Source: Streptomyces maremycinicus (GTDB lineage Bacteria; Actinomycetota; Actinomycetes; Streptomycetales; Streptomycetaceae). From it: a stretch of DNA of 64,000 nucleotides. The notes under the pieces were generated by a model that saw only the letters and a program-made list of their open reading frames with translations, was not told where the DNA came from and did no database searches. Shown one piece after another: positions 43,010 to 52,226 of the stretch (position 1 is its first letter; every line of letters begins with the position of its first letter). The stretch is from the NCBI RefSeq assembly GCF_001184025.1, contig NZ_BBYG01000012.1:496001-560000 (forward strand), written 5' to 3'. The position numbers and the translations under genes are program-made.

Positions 43010-43309
43010 ATGGTCTTCGGCATCATCCTGGCGGTGATCGGAATCGTGTTCGTGGTGGCCCTGGTGGCCAACGCGGGCAGGCGCGGCGCCGCGCGGACGC
43101 ACCGCGGCGGCCGGTCGGGCCGGTACAGCGACGGGGGCGGCTCCGCCGCGGCCGGCGGCAGCTGGTGGGCCGGTGACGGCGGCTCGGGCGGCGGCCACGG
43201 AGGAGGGCACGGCGGCCACGGAGGAGGCCACTCCTGCGGCGGGGGATCGTCCTGCGGGGGCGGCGGATCGTCCTGCGGCGGAGGCGGCGGATGCGGCGGA
43301 GGCAGCTGA
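43010..43309 (+). CDS. Small membrane protein with Gly/His/Cys-rich tail
   Basis: 99 aa. One N-terminal helix (MVFGIILAVIGIVFVVALVA), a basic stretch (GRRGAARTHRGGRSGR), then about 60 residues dominated by Gly with His (GGGHGGGHGGHGGGH) and four Cys in SCGGG-type repeats. GGAAGGAGGG lies seven bases before the ATG. The His/Cys tail could bind metals such as zinc, nickel or copper, or be a flexible sticky segment; no family is recognised. Confidence 0.75.
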   Translation: MVFGIILAVIGIVFVVALVANAGRRGAARTHRGGRSGRYSDGGGSAAAGGSWWAGDGGSGGGHGGGHGGHGGGHSCGGGSSCGGGGSSCGGGGGCGGGS

Positions 43310-43718
43310 CACGGGGCAGCTGAGCTCCCCGCGGGGGGAGCCGCATCCGGACCGCGGGGCCCGATCCGACCACGGGCTCCGTGGTCACACCGATGACGGC
43401 GGCCGCAGCGACTACCCGCGGCCGCCGCTTTCATGTGGGGCGCGTGGAAGCACGGGTGGGCCGCCCGGGGTACGCCATAGTTGAACAATTGAGCTGCGGA
43501 CCCCCCGAGGGATGGAAACCCCACGAAGTTGGGTAAAAACGCTGTGGAGCCATCGCAGTTCATGATTCCCTCTAACCACCAACGCAGCCCCTCGGACCCC
43601 CTCGGACGTCCCTCGCGGACGACCTTCCGGACCGGGCCGACCGGGGCAGTTCTCCCGGCTTCGACCGGGGTGCGCCGACCTGCCCCCTCTTCTCTTTGCG
43701 TCTCCGCGGAGCCGATCC
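43310..43718. other. Noncoding region upstream of the DUF2617 gene
   Basis: 409 bases without a supported gene. A hairpin-like gagctccccgcggggggagc (43323-43343) may terminate the small membrane-protein gene. The AT-richer stretch around 43482-43500 (GTTGAACAATTGAGC) looks like a promoter or operator region. Confidence 0.45.
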
Positions 43719-44273
43719 ATGCTCACGACCCTGAACACCTCCTACACCGACACGCGCGCGGCCGACCTCGCCTGGGCCCTGGGGCGAGAGCCGCTGCCCG
43801 CCCTCGCCACGCTCGACCTCGAACTGTCCGCCGCCAGGTTGCAGCTGAGGCTGCTCGGCGCCTCGCACCAAGTGCTGCTGGAGGAAGAGCAGGGCTCCTG
43901 TTCCGAGACGGTGGCCTGTATCCCCGGCAGCAGCACCCCGCTCCCGCTGGGCGTCGCCAAGCGGGTCGGCGACTGGGAGTACGAGTTCGCGGCGCGCGTC
44001 GAGGTGCTCTCGCCCGGCCAGTTCGCCGGCCGCGCCCAGGAACTCCTGGCGCTCGTCTCCGAGCACCCGCACGGCCTCGCCGGTGTCTTCCCCGGCAGCC
44101 CGCACGCCTTCACCGCCCTGCTCGCCCACCGCAGCGAAGGCCAGGTGCACTGGCGCACCTGGCACGCCTATCCGCAGGACGGGCAGCTGGTGGCGACCAG
44201 GACGAGGGTGGGCGTCCGCGTGCGGTCCGGCGATCCCGGCTTGTCCGTGAGCGCCTCCGCCACGGGAGTCTGA
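43719..44273 (+). CDS. DUF2617 family protein
   Basis: 184 aa, a family conserved next to the spermidine-synthase-like gene in actinomycetes. Typical elements are DTRAADLAWALG, LELSAARLQLRLLGASHQVL, CSETVACIPG, YEFAARVEVLSPGQF and WRTWHAYPQDGQLV. No membrane helix or catalytic motif. Function has not been described. Its position 96 bases before the spermidine synthase gene suggests a related role, but the latter has its own promoter. Confidence 0.88.
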   Translation: MLTTLNTSYTDTRAADLAWALGREPLPALATLDLELSAARLQLRLLGASHQVLLEEEQGSCSETVACIPGSSTPLPLGVAKRVGDWEYEFAARVEVLSPGQFAGRAQELLALVSEHPHGLAGVFPGSPHAFTALLAHRSEGQVHWRTWHAYPQDGQLVATRTRVGVRVRSGDPGLSVSASATGV

Positions 44274-44369
44274 GGCGCCGGCGGCTCAAACGTCGGTCGC
44301 GCGGACGGCCCCGGATTCCACACGTGTGGGTGACGAAGGGCACCCATGCCGTGACGTAACGTCGCAGTC

Positions 44370-46019
44370 GTGATCGAACCGCACGCGCCGGCCCCGCCCG
44401 GTGTCCGGCCCGACCGGCAGCCGCCCCCGCACGGCGCCGCGCGGCTCCCCGTGCGGCCGGCCACCGGGCGGTTCCTGGTTCTCGCGTGCGTCTTCGTCTG
44501 CGCGGCCTGCGGTCTCGTCTACGAACTGGAACTCGTCGCCCTCGCCTCCTACTTGATGGGCGACTCCGTCACCCAGGCCTCCGTCGTGCTGTCCGTCATG
44601 GTCTTCGCGATGGGCGTCGGCTCGCTCGCCGCCAAACGGCTGCGGCGGTTCGCCGCGGCCGGCTTCGGCGCGCTGGAGACGACCCTCGCCCTGGTCGGCG
44701 GGTGCAGTGCCATGGCGCTCTACGCGGTGTTCGCGTGGACGGGCGACTGGGGCGGCCCGTGGGCCTACGGACCCCGCGTCCTCCTCGTCGCGTTCTCCCT
44801 CGCCATCGGTGTGCTCATCGGCGCCGAGGTGCCCCTCCTCATGGAGCTCATCCAGCGCATCCGCCGCCAGGACGCGGGCGGCGCCGTCGCCGATCTGTTC
44901 GCCGCTGACTACGTGGGCGCGCTCGTCGGCGGCCTCGCCTTCCCCTTCCTGCTGCTGCCCTTCCTGGGCCAGCTGACCAGCTCCCTGCTGACCGGCGGGG
45001 TCAACGTCGTGGCCGGCGCCGCCCTGGTCCTGGGCCTCTTCCGCCGGGACCTCAGCTGCCGGGCCCGCGCTCTGCTGCTCGTCGCCAACATCACCGTCCT
45101 GGGCGTCCTCGCCTCCGCGGCCGTCCTCGTCGACGACTTCGAACGGGCCGCCCGGCAGGCGGTGTACGGCGACGACGTGCGCGTGGCGGTGCGGACCGGC
45201 GTCCAGGAGATCGTCCTCACCGGCGGCACCGACGGCCGCCCCCTCGACCTCTACCTCGACGGCCGCCTCCGCTTCGCGGGCCACGACGAGCGGCGCTACC
45301 ACGAGGCCCTGGTCCAGCCCGCGATGAGCGGCCCGCACGCGCGCGTGCTGCTCCTCGGCGGCGGCGACGGCATGGCCGCCCGCGAGGCTCTCGGCCACCC
45401 CGGCGTGCGCCGTGTCGACGTCGTCGCGACCGACCCCGGTCTGGTCCGGCTGGCCCGCACCGATCCGGCCCTGTCCCGCCTCAACGGCCACTCCTACGGC
45501 GACCCGCGCGTCCACGTCACCACCGAGGAGGCCTTCCAGTGGCTGCGCGGGGCCCCTCCGGCGACGTACGACGTGGTCGTCGCGGATCTGCCCGACCCGG
45601 GCATGACGGCGAGCACGAAGCTCTACTCCCAGGAGTTCTACGGCCTCGCCCGCCGCGCCCTCGCCCCGGGCGGCCGCCTCGTCGTGCACGCCGGCCCGGT
45701 CGACGGAGGGCTGCGGGCGTTCTGGACGGTCGAGACGACGATGCGCGCGGCCGGCCTGCACACCGCGCCCTACCGCGTGGACGGCCGCGCCCCCGGCCCC
45801 GCCGAGGGCCCCGACCGCGGCACCGGCGTTTCCCGGGCACCCGATGACTGGGGCTTCGTCCTGGCCGCCGCCGAGAGCCGCCCGCGGCTGCGCCTCGACC
45901 GGCGCGAGCGGCCGCCGCGCACCCTGACCCAGGCGCAGCTGGCGGCGGACGCGCGGGCGGCCGAGGCGACCCGGGTGACCGGGCTGCGGCCCTCGACGCT
46001 GGTGCATCCGCGGTACTGA
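44370..46019 (+). CDS. speE: Membrane-bound polyamine aminopropyltransferase (spermidine synthase)
   Basis: 549 aa. The N-terminal half has about seven membrane helices (28-230; for example LVLACVFVCAACGLVYELEL and AYGPRVLLVAFSLAIGVLIG). The C-terminal half is a spermidine-synthase-type Rossmann methyltransferase-like domain: DGRLRFAGHDERRYHEALV, LLLGGGDGMAAREALG (cosubstrate site), VVVADLPDPG with the catalytic Asp, and LYSQEFYGLARRAL. Such membrane fusions are common in actinomycetes. The GTG at 44370 follows TAACGT by seven bases, so the mRNA is probably leaderless. Confidence 0.9.
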   Translation: MIEPHAPAPPGVRPDRQPPPHGAARLPVRPATGRFLVLACVFVCAACGLVYELELVALASYLMGDSVTQASVVLSVMVFAMGVGSLAAKRLRRFAAAGFGALETTLALVGGCSAMALYAVFAWTGDWGGPWAYGPRVLLVAFSLAIGVLIGAEVPLLMELIQRIRRQDAGGAVADLFAADYVGALVGGLAFPFLLLPFLGQLTSSLLTGGVNVVAGAALVLGLFRRDLSCRARALLLVANITVLGVLASAAVLVDDFERAARQAVYGDDVRVAVRTGVQEIVLTGGTDGRPLDLYLDGRLRFAGHDERRYHEALVQPAMSGPHARVLLLGGGDGMAAREALGHPGVRRVDVVATDPGLVRLARTDPALSRLNGHSYGDPRVHVTTEEAFQWLRGAPPATYDVVVADLPDPGMTASTKLYSQEFYGLARRALAPGGRLVVHAGPVDGGLRAFWTVETTMRAAGLHTAPYRVDGRAPGPAEGPDRGTGVSRAPDDWGFVLAAAESRPRLRLDRRERPPRTLTQAQLAADARAAEATRVTGLRPSTLVHPRY

Positions 46020-46116
46020 CCCCGCGCCGGGGGTGTACCACCGGCCGGCGCCCGGCGGAGCCGATTCCCGGTTTCGCCGGGTGCTTTCCGGCGGGGGCTG
46101 GGTAGGCTCCGATGTC

Positions 46117-46968
46117 ATGGAGCAAGAGGTGTTCGTTCCGGTTCCGGCCGAGCGGTTGAGGGCGGCCCTCGCGGATCCGGCCCGGGTGGCCCGGGCGGTC
46201 CCCGGGCTCCAGCAGGACGCGGGCACCGAACCCGTCGCGGGGCGGCTGAAGGTGCGGGTCGGCGGCCACACGATCACGTACCGGGGCGCCGTACGGGTCT
46301 CCCCGCGCGAGGACGGTGCGTACGCCGTGGAGGGCGACGCGACCGAGGTGCGCGGCAGCGGGGTGGTGAAGCCGCTCCTCACGCTGTGGCTGCGGGAGAC
46401 CGGAGCGGGCACCACGCTCCGCTTCGAGGGGACGGCGTCGGCGGACGGCCGGATCACCGAACTGCCCTCGGAAGCGGTGGAATCGGCCGTCACCCGCCTG
46501 CTGAACCGCTTCGCGGCGAACCTTGCGACGGAAGCGGCCGAAGCCGTGGATACCGCGGAAGCCGTGCAGGTGGCCGCTGCGGACGACGTGGGCGACGCGG
46601 ACCCCGTGGACGAGGTCGCCGGTGACTCCGCCGATGACGTGGACGAGGTCGACGACGTGGACGAGGTCGACGACGTCGACGTATCGCCGGTGCCCGGGAC
46701 CGTCTTCGAGGCGGAGGTGCCGCCCGCCGGGCTGGAGGACCTCACGGGACCCGGGGAGCCGCCCGCCGAGGCCGCGCACGCGCGCCGGACGATGATCGGA
46801 CGCAGCGCCGAGGAGGTGGACCACGCCCCGCCGCGCGGGCGCTACGCGCCGGTCCCGGCCCCGCAGACCGTCGTACCGAACAGCACCCTGCGATGGGCCG
46901 CACCGGCGGCCGCGCTGGTGGTGGCGTCGGCGATCGTGGTGGGCAGGGCACTGCGCCGACGCGGCTAG
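46117..46968 (+). CDS. SRPBCC (CoxG-like) protein with acidic repeats and C-terminal anchor
   Basis: 283 aa. The N-terminal 145 residues form an SRPBCC/CoxG-like lipid-binding domain (VPVPAERLRAALADPARVA, VPGLQ, LWLRETGAGTTLRFEG). Residues 150-190 are an acidic tract of DDVDEV-type repeats. After a Pro-rich region there is a C-terminal membrane helix (RWAAPAAALVVASAIVVG) and RALRRRG. TAGGCT lies eight bases before the ATG. Membrane-tethered ligand-binding role is plausible; in CoxG proteins the domain helps membrane attachment of dehydrogenases, but none is adjacent here. Confidence 0.82.
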   Translation: MEQEVFVPVPAERLRAALADPARVARAVPGLQQDAGTEPVAGRLKVRVGGHTITYRGAVRVSPREDGAYAVEGDATEVRGSGVVKPLLTLWLRETGAGTTLRFEGTASADGRITELPSEAVESAVTRLLNRFAANLATEAAEAVDTAEAVQVAAADDVGDADPVDEVAGDSADDVDEVDDVDEVDDVDVSPVPGTVFEAEVPPAGLEDLTGPGEPPAEAAHARRTMIGRSAEEVDHAPPRGRYAPVPAPQTVVPNSTLRWAAPAAALVVASAIVVGRALRRRG

Positions 46969-47092
46969 GCAGGAAGCGGCGCCCGGGCCGGACACGGCGC
47001 CGGGTCGGAGGCGGGCCGGGCCCGAGGCCGTCGCCCGGCGTCCTGGCCGGTCCGCGACCGCGCCGGTCCGACCGTCCCAGTAGGGTCGTCCC

Positions 47093-47890
47093 GTGAGTGA
47101 CGAAGACATCACGCTGACCGCGGGCGACGCGGAGGTGACCGTGCAGCCGGGCAACGGCGGCCGGGTCGGTGGGCTGCGCGTCGGCGGCCTCGAACTGCTG
47201 CGTCAGGGAGACCGTTTCGGGTGCTTCCCGATGGTCCCCTGGTGCGGCAGGATCCGCGACGGCCGTTTCCGCGACGGCGGCACCGTTCACCAGATGCCGC
47301 TGAACGCCGCGCCCAACGCCATCCACGGCACCGTCCGCGACGGCGCCTGGAAGGTGGCGCGGCGGACCGCCGACGAGGCCGTGCTGACGTACCGCCTGGT
47401 GGAGCCCTGGCCCCACCCCGGCCTGGTCACCCAGGTGATCACGCTGACCGAGGACAGCCTGACCCTCGCGACGGCCGTGGAGACCTACCACTCGTCCTTC
47501 CCGGCGCAGATCGGCTGGCACCCCTGGTTCAACCGCAACCTGGGCGGCCCCGACGACCAGGACGTGCGGGTCTCCTTCGACCCCGCGTGGCAGGAGGAGC
47601 GCGGCGACGACCACCTGCCCACCGGTAACCGGATCGAGCCGAAGCCCGGCCCCTGGGACGACTGCTTCGGCATGCCCGGCGGAGTCTCCGTCGGTCTCAC
47701 CTGGCCCGGCCGGCTGGAGCTGAGGGTGACCAGCCCCGAGGAGTGGGTCGTCGTCTACGACGAGCAGGAGGCGGCCGTGTGCGTGGAGCCGCAGACCGGC
47801 CCGCCGGACGGCCTGAACACGCTCCCGCGCCTGGTCACGCCCCTGGAGCCGCTGGAGGCCAGCACCAGCTGGCACTGGACCCGGCTCTGA
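47093..47890 (+). CDS. Aldose 1-epimerase family protein
   Basis: 265 aa galactose-mutarotase-like enzyme interconverting alpha and beta sugar anomers. Motifs: GGRVGGLRVGGLELL, FPMVPWCGRI, the catalytic-His region NAIHGTVRD, the second His in IGWHPWF, and the general-base Glu in AAVCVEPQTGPPDGLN. No signal peptide, so cytoplasmic. The GTG follows a TAGGGT -10 box by six bases (leaderless). Only 35 bases precede pyrE, but pyrE seems to have its own promoter. Confidence 0.9.
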   Translation: MSDEDITLTAGDAEVTVQPGNGGRVGGLRVGGLELLRQGDRFGCFPMVPWCGRIRDGRFRDGGTVHQMPLNAAPNAIHGTVRDGAWKVARRTADEAVLTYRLVEPWPHPGLVTQVITLTEDSLTLATAVETYHSSFPAQIGWHPWFNRNLGGPDDQDVRVSFDPAWQEERGDDHLPTGNRIEPKPGPWDDCFGMPGGVSVGLTWPGRLELRVTSPEEWVVVYDEQEAAVCVEPQTGPPDGLNTLPRLVTPLEPLEASTSWHWTRL

Positions 47891-47925
47891 CCTCGCCCTT
47901 CGGGCTTCGCCTTAAGCTGAGCACC

Positions 47926-48498
47926 ATGACGGACGTAAACGAAGTGATGCCGTCGGGCACACGTGGCGCGCTGCTTCAGCAGATCAAGGACAAGGCCGTG
48001 GTGCACGGCAAGGTGACCCTGTCGTCGGGGCTGGAGGCGGACTACTACATCGACCTCCGCCGCATCACCCTCGACGGGGAGGCCGCCCCGCTGGTGGGGC
48101 AGGTGCTGCTCGACCTGACCGCCGAGCTCGACTTCGACGCTGTGGGCGGTCTGACCATGGGCGCCGACCCGGTGGCCGGCGCCATGCTGCACGCGGCCGC
48201 CGCGCGCGGCCGGCGGCTCGACGCCTTCGTCGTCCGCAAGGCGGCGAAGGCGCACGGGCTCCAGCGGCGGGTCGAGGGCCCGGACATCAAGGGCCGGCGG
48301 GTCCTGGTCGTCGAGGACACCTCCACCACCGGCGGCTCGCCGCTCGCCGCCGTGGAGGCCGTCCGCGAGGCGGGCGCCGAGGTCGTCGCCGTCGCGACGA
48401 TCGTGGACCGGGCGACCGGCGCCGACGAGAAGATCCGCGAGGGCGCGGGCGTGCCGTACCTGTTCGCCTTCTCGAAGGATGAACTGGGTCTGGACTGA
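47926..48498 (+). CDS. pyrE: Orotate phosphoribosyltransferase
   Basis: 190 aa. Converts orotate and PRPP to OMP in pyrimidine synthesis. Shows KVTLSSGLEADYYIDLRRIT, the catalytic-loop region RKAAKAHGLQRRVEG and the PRPP-binding motif VLVVEDTSTTGGS. The ATG at 47926 is preceded by TAAGCT ending seven bases upstream, pointing to a leaderless mRNA; a later ATG at Met8 is possible. Next gene is fba, 188 bases downstream; that spacer has repeated tggacc units and no gene. Confidence 0.95.
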   Translation: MTDVNEVMPSGTRGALLQQIKDKAVVHGKVTLSSGLEADYYIDLRRITLDGEAAPLVGQVLLDLTAELDFDAVGGLTMGADPVAGAMLHAAAARGRRLDAFVVRKAAKAHGLQRRVEGPDIKGRRVLVVEDTSTTGGSPLAAVEAVREAGAEVVAVATIVDRATGADEKIREGAGVPYLFAFSKDELGLD

Positions 48499-48686
48499 CG
48501 GCCCGCATTGACCTCCACTTGACCCGGGCGTGGGCCCGCCATGGACCGGGTGTGGACCAGGCATGGACCATTCGCCCAGGTCTGGAAAGATGGGGCCGAC
48601 GATGACGTCGCACCCCAGGTCTAGGTCAGGGCCGTAGTACGCAGATCGAACAGATCGCCAACCCGCAGATACCAAGGAGCGGACAG

Positions 48687-49718
48687 ATGCCCATCGCAAC
48701 CCCCGAGGTCTACAACGAGATGCTCGACCGGGCGAAGGCAGGCAAGTTCGCCTACCCGGCCATCAACGTCACCTCGACGCAGACCCTGCACGCGGCACTG
48801 CGCGGCTTCGCCGAGGCGGAGAGCGACGGCATCGTCCAGATCTCCACGGGTGGCGCCGAGTTCCTGGGCGGCCAGTACAGCAAGGACATGGTGACGGGCT
48901 CGGTCGCCCTCGCCGAGTTCGCGCACGTCGTCGCCGAGAAGTACCCGGTCACCGTCGCGCTGCACACCGACCACTGCCCGAAGGACAAGCTCGACGGGTA
49001 CGTCCGTCCGCTGCTCGCCGTCTCCGAGGAGCGGGTGAAGGCCGGCCGCAACCCGCTGTTCCAGTCGCACATGTGGGACGGTTCCGCCGAGACCCTCGCC
49101 GACAACCTCGCCATCGCGCAGGAGCTGCTCGCCCGCGCCGTCGCCGCGAAGATCATCCTCGAGGTGGAGATCACCCCGACCGGTGGCGAGGAGGACGGCG
49201 TCTCCCACGAGATCAACGACTCCCTGTACACGACGGTCGACGACGCGGTGCGCACCGTCGAGGCGCTGGGTCTGGGCGAGAAGGGCCGTTACCTGCTGGC
49301 CGCGTCCTTCGGCAACGTCCACGGCGTGTACAAGCCGGGCAACGTGGTGCTCCGCCCCGACCTGCTCAAGGAGCTGAACGAGGGCATCGCCGCGAAGTAC
49401 GGCAAGCCGGCCGGCTCCCAGCCGTTCGACTTCGTCTTCCACGGCGGCTCCGGCTCCACCGCGGAGGAGATCGCGACCGCGCTGGACAACGGCGTCGTCA
49501 AGATGAACCTCGACACGGACACGCAGTACGCCTTCACGCGTCCCGTCGCCGACCACATGTTCAAGAACTACGACGGCGTCCTGAAGGTCGACGGCGAGGT
49601 CGGCTCCAAGAAGACCTACGACCCGCGGACCTGGGGCAAGCTGGCCGAGGCGGGCATGGCCGCGCGGGTCGTCGAGGCCACGCAGCACCTGCGCTCGGCG
49701 GGCCAGAAGATCAAGTAA
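48687..49718 (+). CDS. fba: Class II fructose-bisphosphate aldolase
   Basis: 343 aa zinc-dependent glycolytic aldolase. Zinc ligands and active site are visible: VALHTDHCPKDKLDGYV, ILEVEITPTGGEEDGVSHE, SFGNVHGVYKPGNV, FVFHGGSGSTAEEI and the phosphate-binding GVVKMNLDTDTQYAFTRPV. Length matches actinobacterial class IIA enzymes. AAGGAGCG precedes the ATG. A terminator follows at 49823-49853. Central carbon metabolism, expected single copy. Confidence 0.96.
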   Translation: MPIATPEVYNEMLDRAKAGKFAYPAINVTSTQTLHAALRGFAEAESDGIVQISTGGAEFLGGQYSKDMVTGSVALAEFAHVVAEKYPVTVALHTDHCPKDKLDGYVRPLLAVSEERVKAGRNPLFQSHMWDGSAETLADNLAIAQELLARAVAAKIILEVEITPTGGEEDGVSHEINDSLYTTVDDAVRTVEALGLGEKGRYLLAASFGNVHGVYKPGNVVLRPDLLKELNEGIAAKYGKPAGSQPFDFVFHGGSGSTAEEIATALDNGVVKMNLDTDTQYAFTRPVADHMFKNYDGVLKVDGEVGSKKTYDPRTWGKLAEAGMAARVVEATQHLRSAGQKIK

Positions 49719-49822
49719 CCCAAGGCGCCTCCGTGGTGCCCCCGTAGTACCTACCTCCGTATCACCTCCGCGTGTCCCGGGAGGTACTACGGGTGAGTAC
49801 CGGGTGTACTACGGGTACGGGT

Positions 49823-49853
49823 GAGCCCGGCGTCTGTCTACGGCGCCGGGCTC
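49823..49853 (+). terminator. Hairpin downstream of fba
   Basis: Ten-base perfect arms (49823-49832 and 49844-49853) with an 11-base loop. The preceding 49784-49820 has near-repeats of gtactacgggt. The next gene begins 18 bases after the hairpin, so it must use a promoter overlapping this region. Confidence 0.65.
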
Positions 49854-49870
49854 GCTGTATACCTGGGGGC

Positions 49871-51361
49871 ATGCCTGACGTCCGGTTGGCCTCGCCCCGG
49901 GGCAAGTGGATCCTGCTGACCACGGTGCTCGGCTCCAGCATGGCCCTGCTGGACTCGACCGTCGTCAACGTCGCCCTCCCGCGCATCGGCCGTGACCTGG
50001 ACGCCGACCTGGCCGCCCTCCAGTGGACCGTCAACGCGTATCTGCTGACGCTGGCCGGGCTGATCCTGCTCGGCGGCTCCCTGGGCGACCACTACGGGCG
50101 GCGCAAGGTGTTCGTGGTCGGCGTGGTGTGGTTCGCCCTCGCCTCGCTGCTGTGCGGGATCGCCCCGAACGCGGGCGTGCTCATCGCCGCCAGGGCGCTG
50201 CAAGGGGTCGGCGGCGCGCTCCTGACGCCGGGTTCCCTCGCCCTCATCCAGGCCTCCTTCCACCCGGACGACCGGGGGCGGGCGGTGGGCCTGTGGTCCG
50301 GGTTCGGGGGCATGGGGGCGGCCGTGGGGCCGTTCCTGGGCGGCTGGCTGGTGGACGGGCCGGGCTGGCGGTGGGTGTTCCTGCTGAACGTGCCGCTGGC
50401 GTTGGTGTGCGTGCCGGTGGCCCTGCGGCACGTACCGGAGTCGGACGGCAGGCCCGCCCGCGCGGCGGACGACGGTCCGCACGCGCGGTTCGACGTGCTG
50501 GGCGCCTTCCTCGGCGCGCTGGCGCTCGCCCTCGTCACCTATGCGCTGATCGAGGCCCGGAGCGGACCCGTAGGGGTCGTCACGGGGGCGGCGGTCGCGG
50601 GGCTGGTCGCCGGGGTGGCCTTCGTGGCGGTGGAGCGCCGCAGCCCGGACCCGATGCTCCCGCTGGACATCTTCGGGTCCCGCCAGTTCACGGCCGTCAA
50701 CCTGGTCACCCTGTGCGTGTACGCGGCCTTCGGCGGCTTCTTCTTCCTGTCCGCGGTCCAGCTCCAGGTGGTGGCCGGCTGGTCCGCCCTCGGAGCCGGT
50801 ACGGCGCTGCTGCCGACGACCGTGCTGATGCTGCTGCTGTCCGCCCGCTCCGGCGAACTCGCCGAGCACATCGGCCCGCGGATCCCGCTCACCGTCGGCC
50901 CGCTGCTGTGCGCCGCCGGGATGCTGCTGATGCTGCGCGTCGGACCCGGCGCGTCCTACGCCACCGATGTCCTGCCTGCGGTCCTGGTGCTGGGCTTCGG
51001 CATGGTCGCGCTGGTCGCCCCGCTCACCGCGACCGTGCTGGCCTCGGTGGACGTCTCACGGGCCGGGGTGGCCAGCGGCGTCAACAACGCGGCGGCCCGC
51101 GCGGCGGGTCTCGTCGCCGTGGCCGCGCTGCCCCTGCTGACCGGGATGAGCTCGGAGGCGTACCGCTCGGCCACGGCCTTCGACGACGCGTTCCGGCGGG
51201 CGATGGTGCTGTGCGCGGGGGTGCTGGTGGTGGGCGCGGCGGTCGCCTTCGCGACGGTACGCCGACCGGCGCCGGACTGCCGCAGGCCGGAGTGCAGGAC
51301 CCACGGGAGCGTGCTGGCGCCGCCTCTGGAGGGGGAGCGGACGAAGGGCCGGCTGTCCTAG
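49871..51361 (+). CDS. MFS drug exporter, DHA2 (14-helix) family
   Basis: 496 aa proton-coupled exporter. Typical features: MALLDSTVVNVALPRIG in helix 1 (motif D1), WTVNAYLLTLAGLILLGG, motif A GDHYGRRKV between helices 2 and 3, ALQGVGGALLTPGSLALI (motif B), and GWRWVFLLNVPLAL (motif C region), with 14 hydrophobic segments overall. The C-terminal ~35 residues are hydrophilic. TATACC ends seven bases before the ATG. No regulator gene is adjacent. Substrate not predictable. Confidence 0.9.
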   Translation: MPDVRLASPRGKWILLTTVLGSSMALLDSTVVNVALPRIGRDLDADLAALQWTVNAYLLTLAGLILLGGSLGDHYGRRKVFVVGVVWFALASLLCGIAPNAGVLIAARALQGVGGALLTPGSLALIQASFHPDDRGRAVGLWSGFGGMGAAVGPFLGGWLVDGPGWRWVFLLNVPLALVCVPVALRHVPESDGRPARAADDGPHARFDVLGAFLGALALALVTYALIEARSGPVGVVTGAAVAGLVAGVAFVAVERRSPDPMLPLDIFGSRQFTAVNLVTLCVYAAFGGFFFLSAVQLQVVAGWSALGAGTALLPTTVLMLLLSARSGELAEHIGPRIPLTVGPLLCAAGMLLMLRVGPGASYATDVLPAVLVLGFGMVALVAPLTATVLASVDVSRAGVASGVNNAAARAAGLVAVAALPLLTGMSSEAYRSATAFDDAFRRAMVLCAGVLVVGAAVAFATVRRPAPDCRRPECRTHGSVLAPPLEGERTKGRLS

Positions 51362-51413
51362 CCGGTGCCGGCCGCGCTCTCCCGCCCGAGGTGCCGACCG
51401 CGCTCTCCCGGCA

Positions 51414-51524
51414 CGACGGGTCTGTTCCGGGGTGCCGGTGGTGTTCTCCCGGCGCGACGGGTCTGTTCCGGGGTGCCGGTGGTGTTCTCTCGGCGCGACG
51501 GGTCTGTTCCGGGGTGCCGGTGGT
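51414..51524. repeat. Three tandem copies of a 41-base unit
   Basis: Copies start at 51414, 51455 and 51496 (the last is partial, about 29 bases). They are nearly identical, differing at single bases such as ctcccgg/ctctcgg. A degenerate half unit, cgctctcccgg, precedes them. This lies between the MFS and DUF3151 genes, with no coding role seen. Bases 51362-51581 contain no gene. Confidence 0.85.
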
Positions 51525-51581
51525 CGGGGTTCACCCGGAGGACCCGGGGCCGAGGGCTCGCGGATGGCGCAGACTGGACGC

Positions 51582-51995
51582 ATGTCCATTCACGAAAACC
51601 TCCTCGGGGGACCGCCCCCGACCCACCTGCCCGACGACCCCGAGCCGCGCGAGCTCCTCGCGAACGGCACCGCGCCCGCCGACGTCGCGGCGAAGTACCC
51701 GACGTCCTCGCTGGCCTGGGCCCAGCTCGCCGACGACGCGTTCGAGCGGGGCAGCGTGGTGGAGTCGTACGCGTACGCCCGCACGGGGTACCACCGCGGG
51801 CTGGACAGCCTGCGCCGCAACGGCTGGAAGGGCCACGGCCCGGTGCCGTGGGAGCACGAGCCGAACCGCGGCTTCCTGCGCGCGCTGCACGGCCTCGCCC
51901 GTGCCGCGCAGGCGATCGGTGAGCAGGCGGAGTGGGAGCGCTGCTCGCAGTTCCTGAAGGACTCCTCGCCGACGGCGGCCCAGACCCTGGGCTAG
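51582..51995 (+). CDS. DUF3151 family protein
   Basis: 137 aa, a small actinobacterial family. Characteristic segments are ENLLGGPPPTHLPDDPEPRE, PTSSLAWAQLADDAF, VESYAYARTGYHRGLDSLRR, NGWKGHGPVPWEHEPNRGFL and WERCSQFLKDSSP. Helical repeats resemble TPR-like packing. CAGACT ends six bases before the ATG, again suggesting a leaderless mRNA. Function not described; commonly found near fba in actinomycetes. Confidence 0.9.
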   Translation: MSIHENLLGGPPPTHLPDDPEPRELLANGTAPADVAAKYPTSSLAWAQLADDAFERGSVVESYAYARTGYHRGLDSLRRNGWKGHGPVPWEHEPNRGFLRALHGLARAAQAIGEQAEWERCSQFLKDSSPTAAQTLG

Positions 51996-52090
51996 CCGAA
52001 CCCGGCCCGGCCGCCCCTGGGCCGGCGACCCCTGCGGCGGCTGCCCCTGGGCCGGCCGTCCGTCGGGGTGTCTCAGCTGTGTGTTTTCGG

Positions 52091-52117
52091 GGCCCGTCTG
52101 GTGTGACCAGGCGGGCC
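52091..52117 (+). terminator. Hairpin between the DUF3151 and kynA genes
   Basis: Eleven-base stem (52091-52101 with 52107-52117, one G-T wobble) and loop TGTGA, followed by TTGCGTTT. Confidence 0.7.
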
Positions 52118-52226
52118 TTGCGTTTCCGGGAGAGTATTGCGCAGTATGTGCCGATGGGGACCGGGGCCCCCGTGTCGGTAACGGCAGGGGCGGACCGCTA
52201 CCCGGAGTACACAACAGGAGACAGCG

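Noticed and set aside
48499..48686. Riboswitch or attenuator before fba
   Set aside because: The tggacc repeats in this spacer do not form a convincing alternative stem pair, and no known metabolite-sensing consensus is visible.
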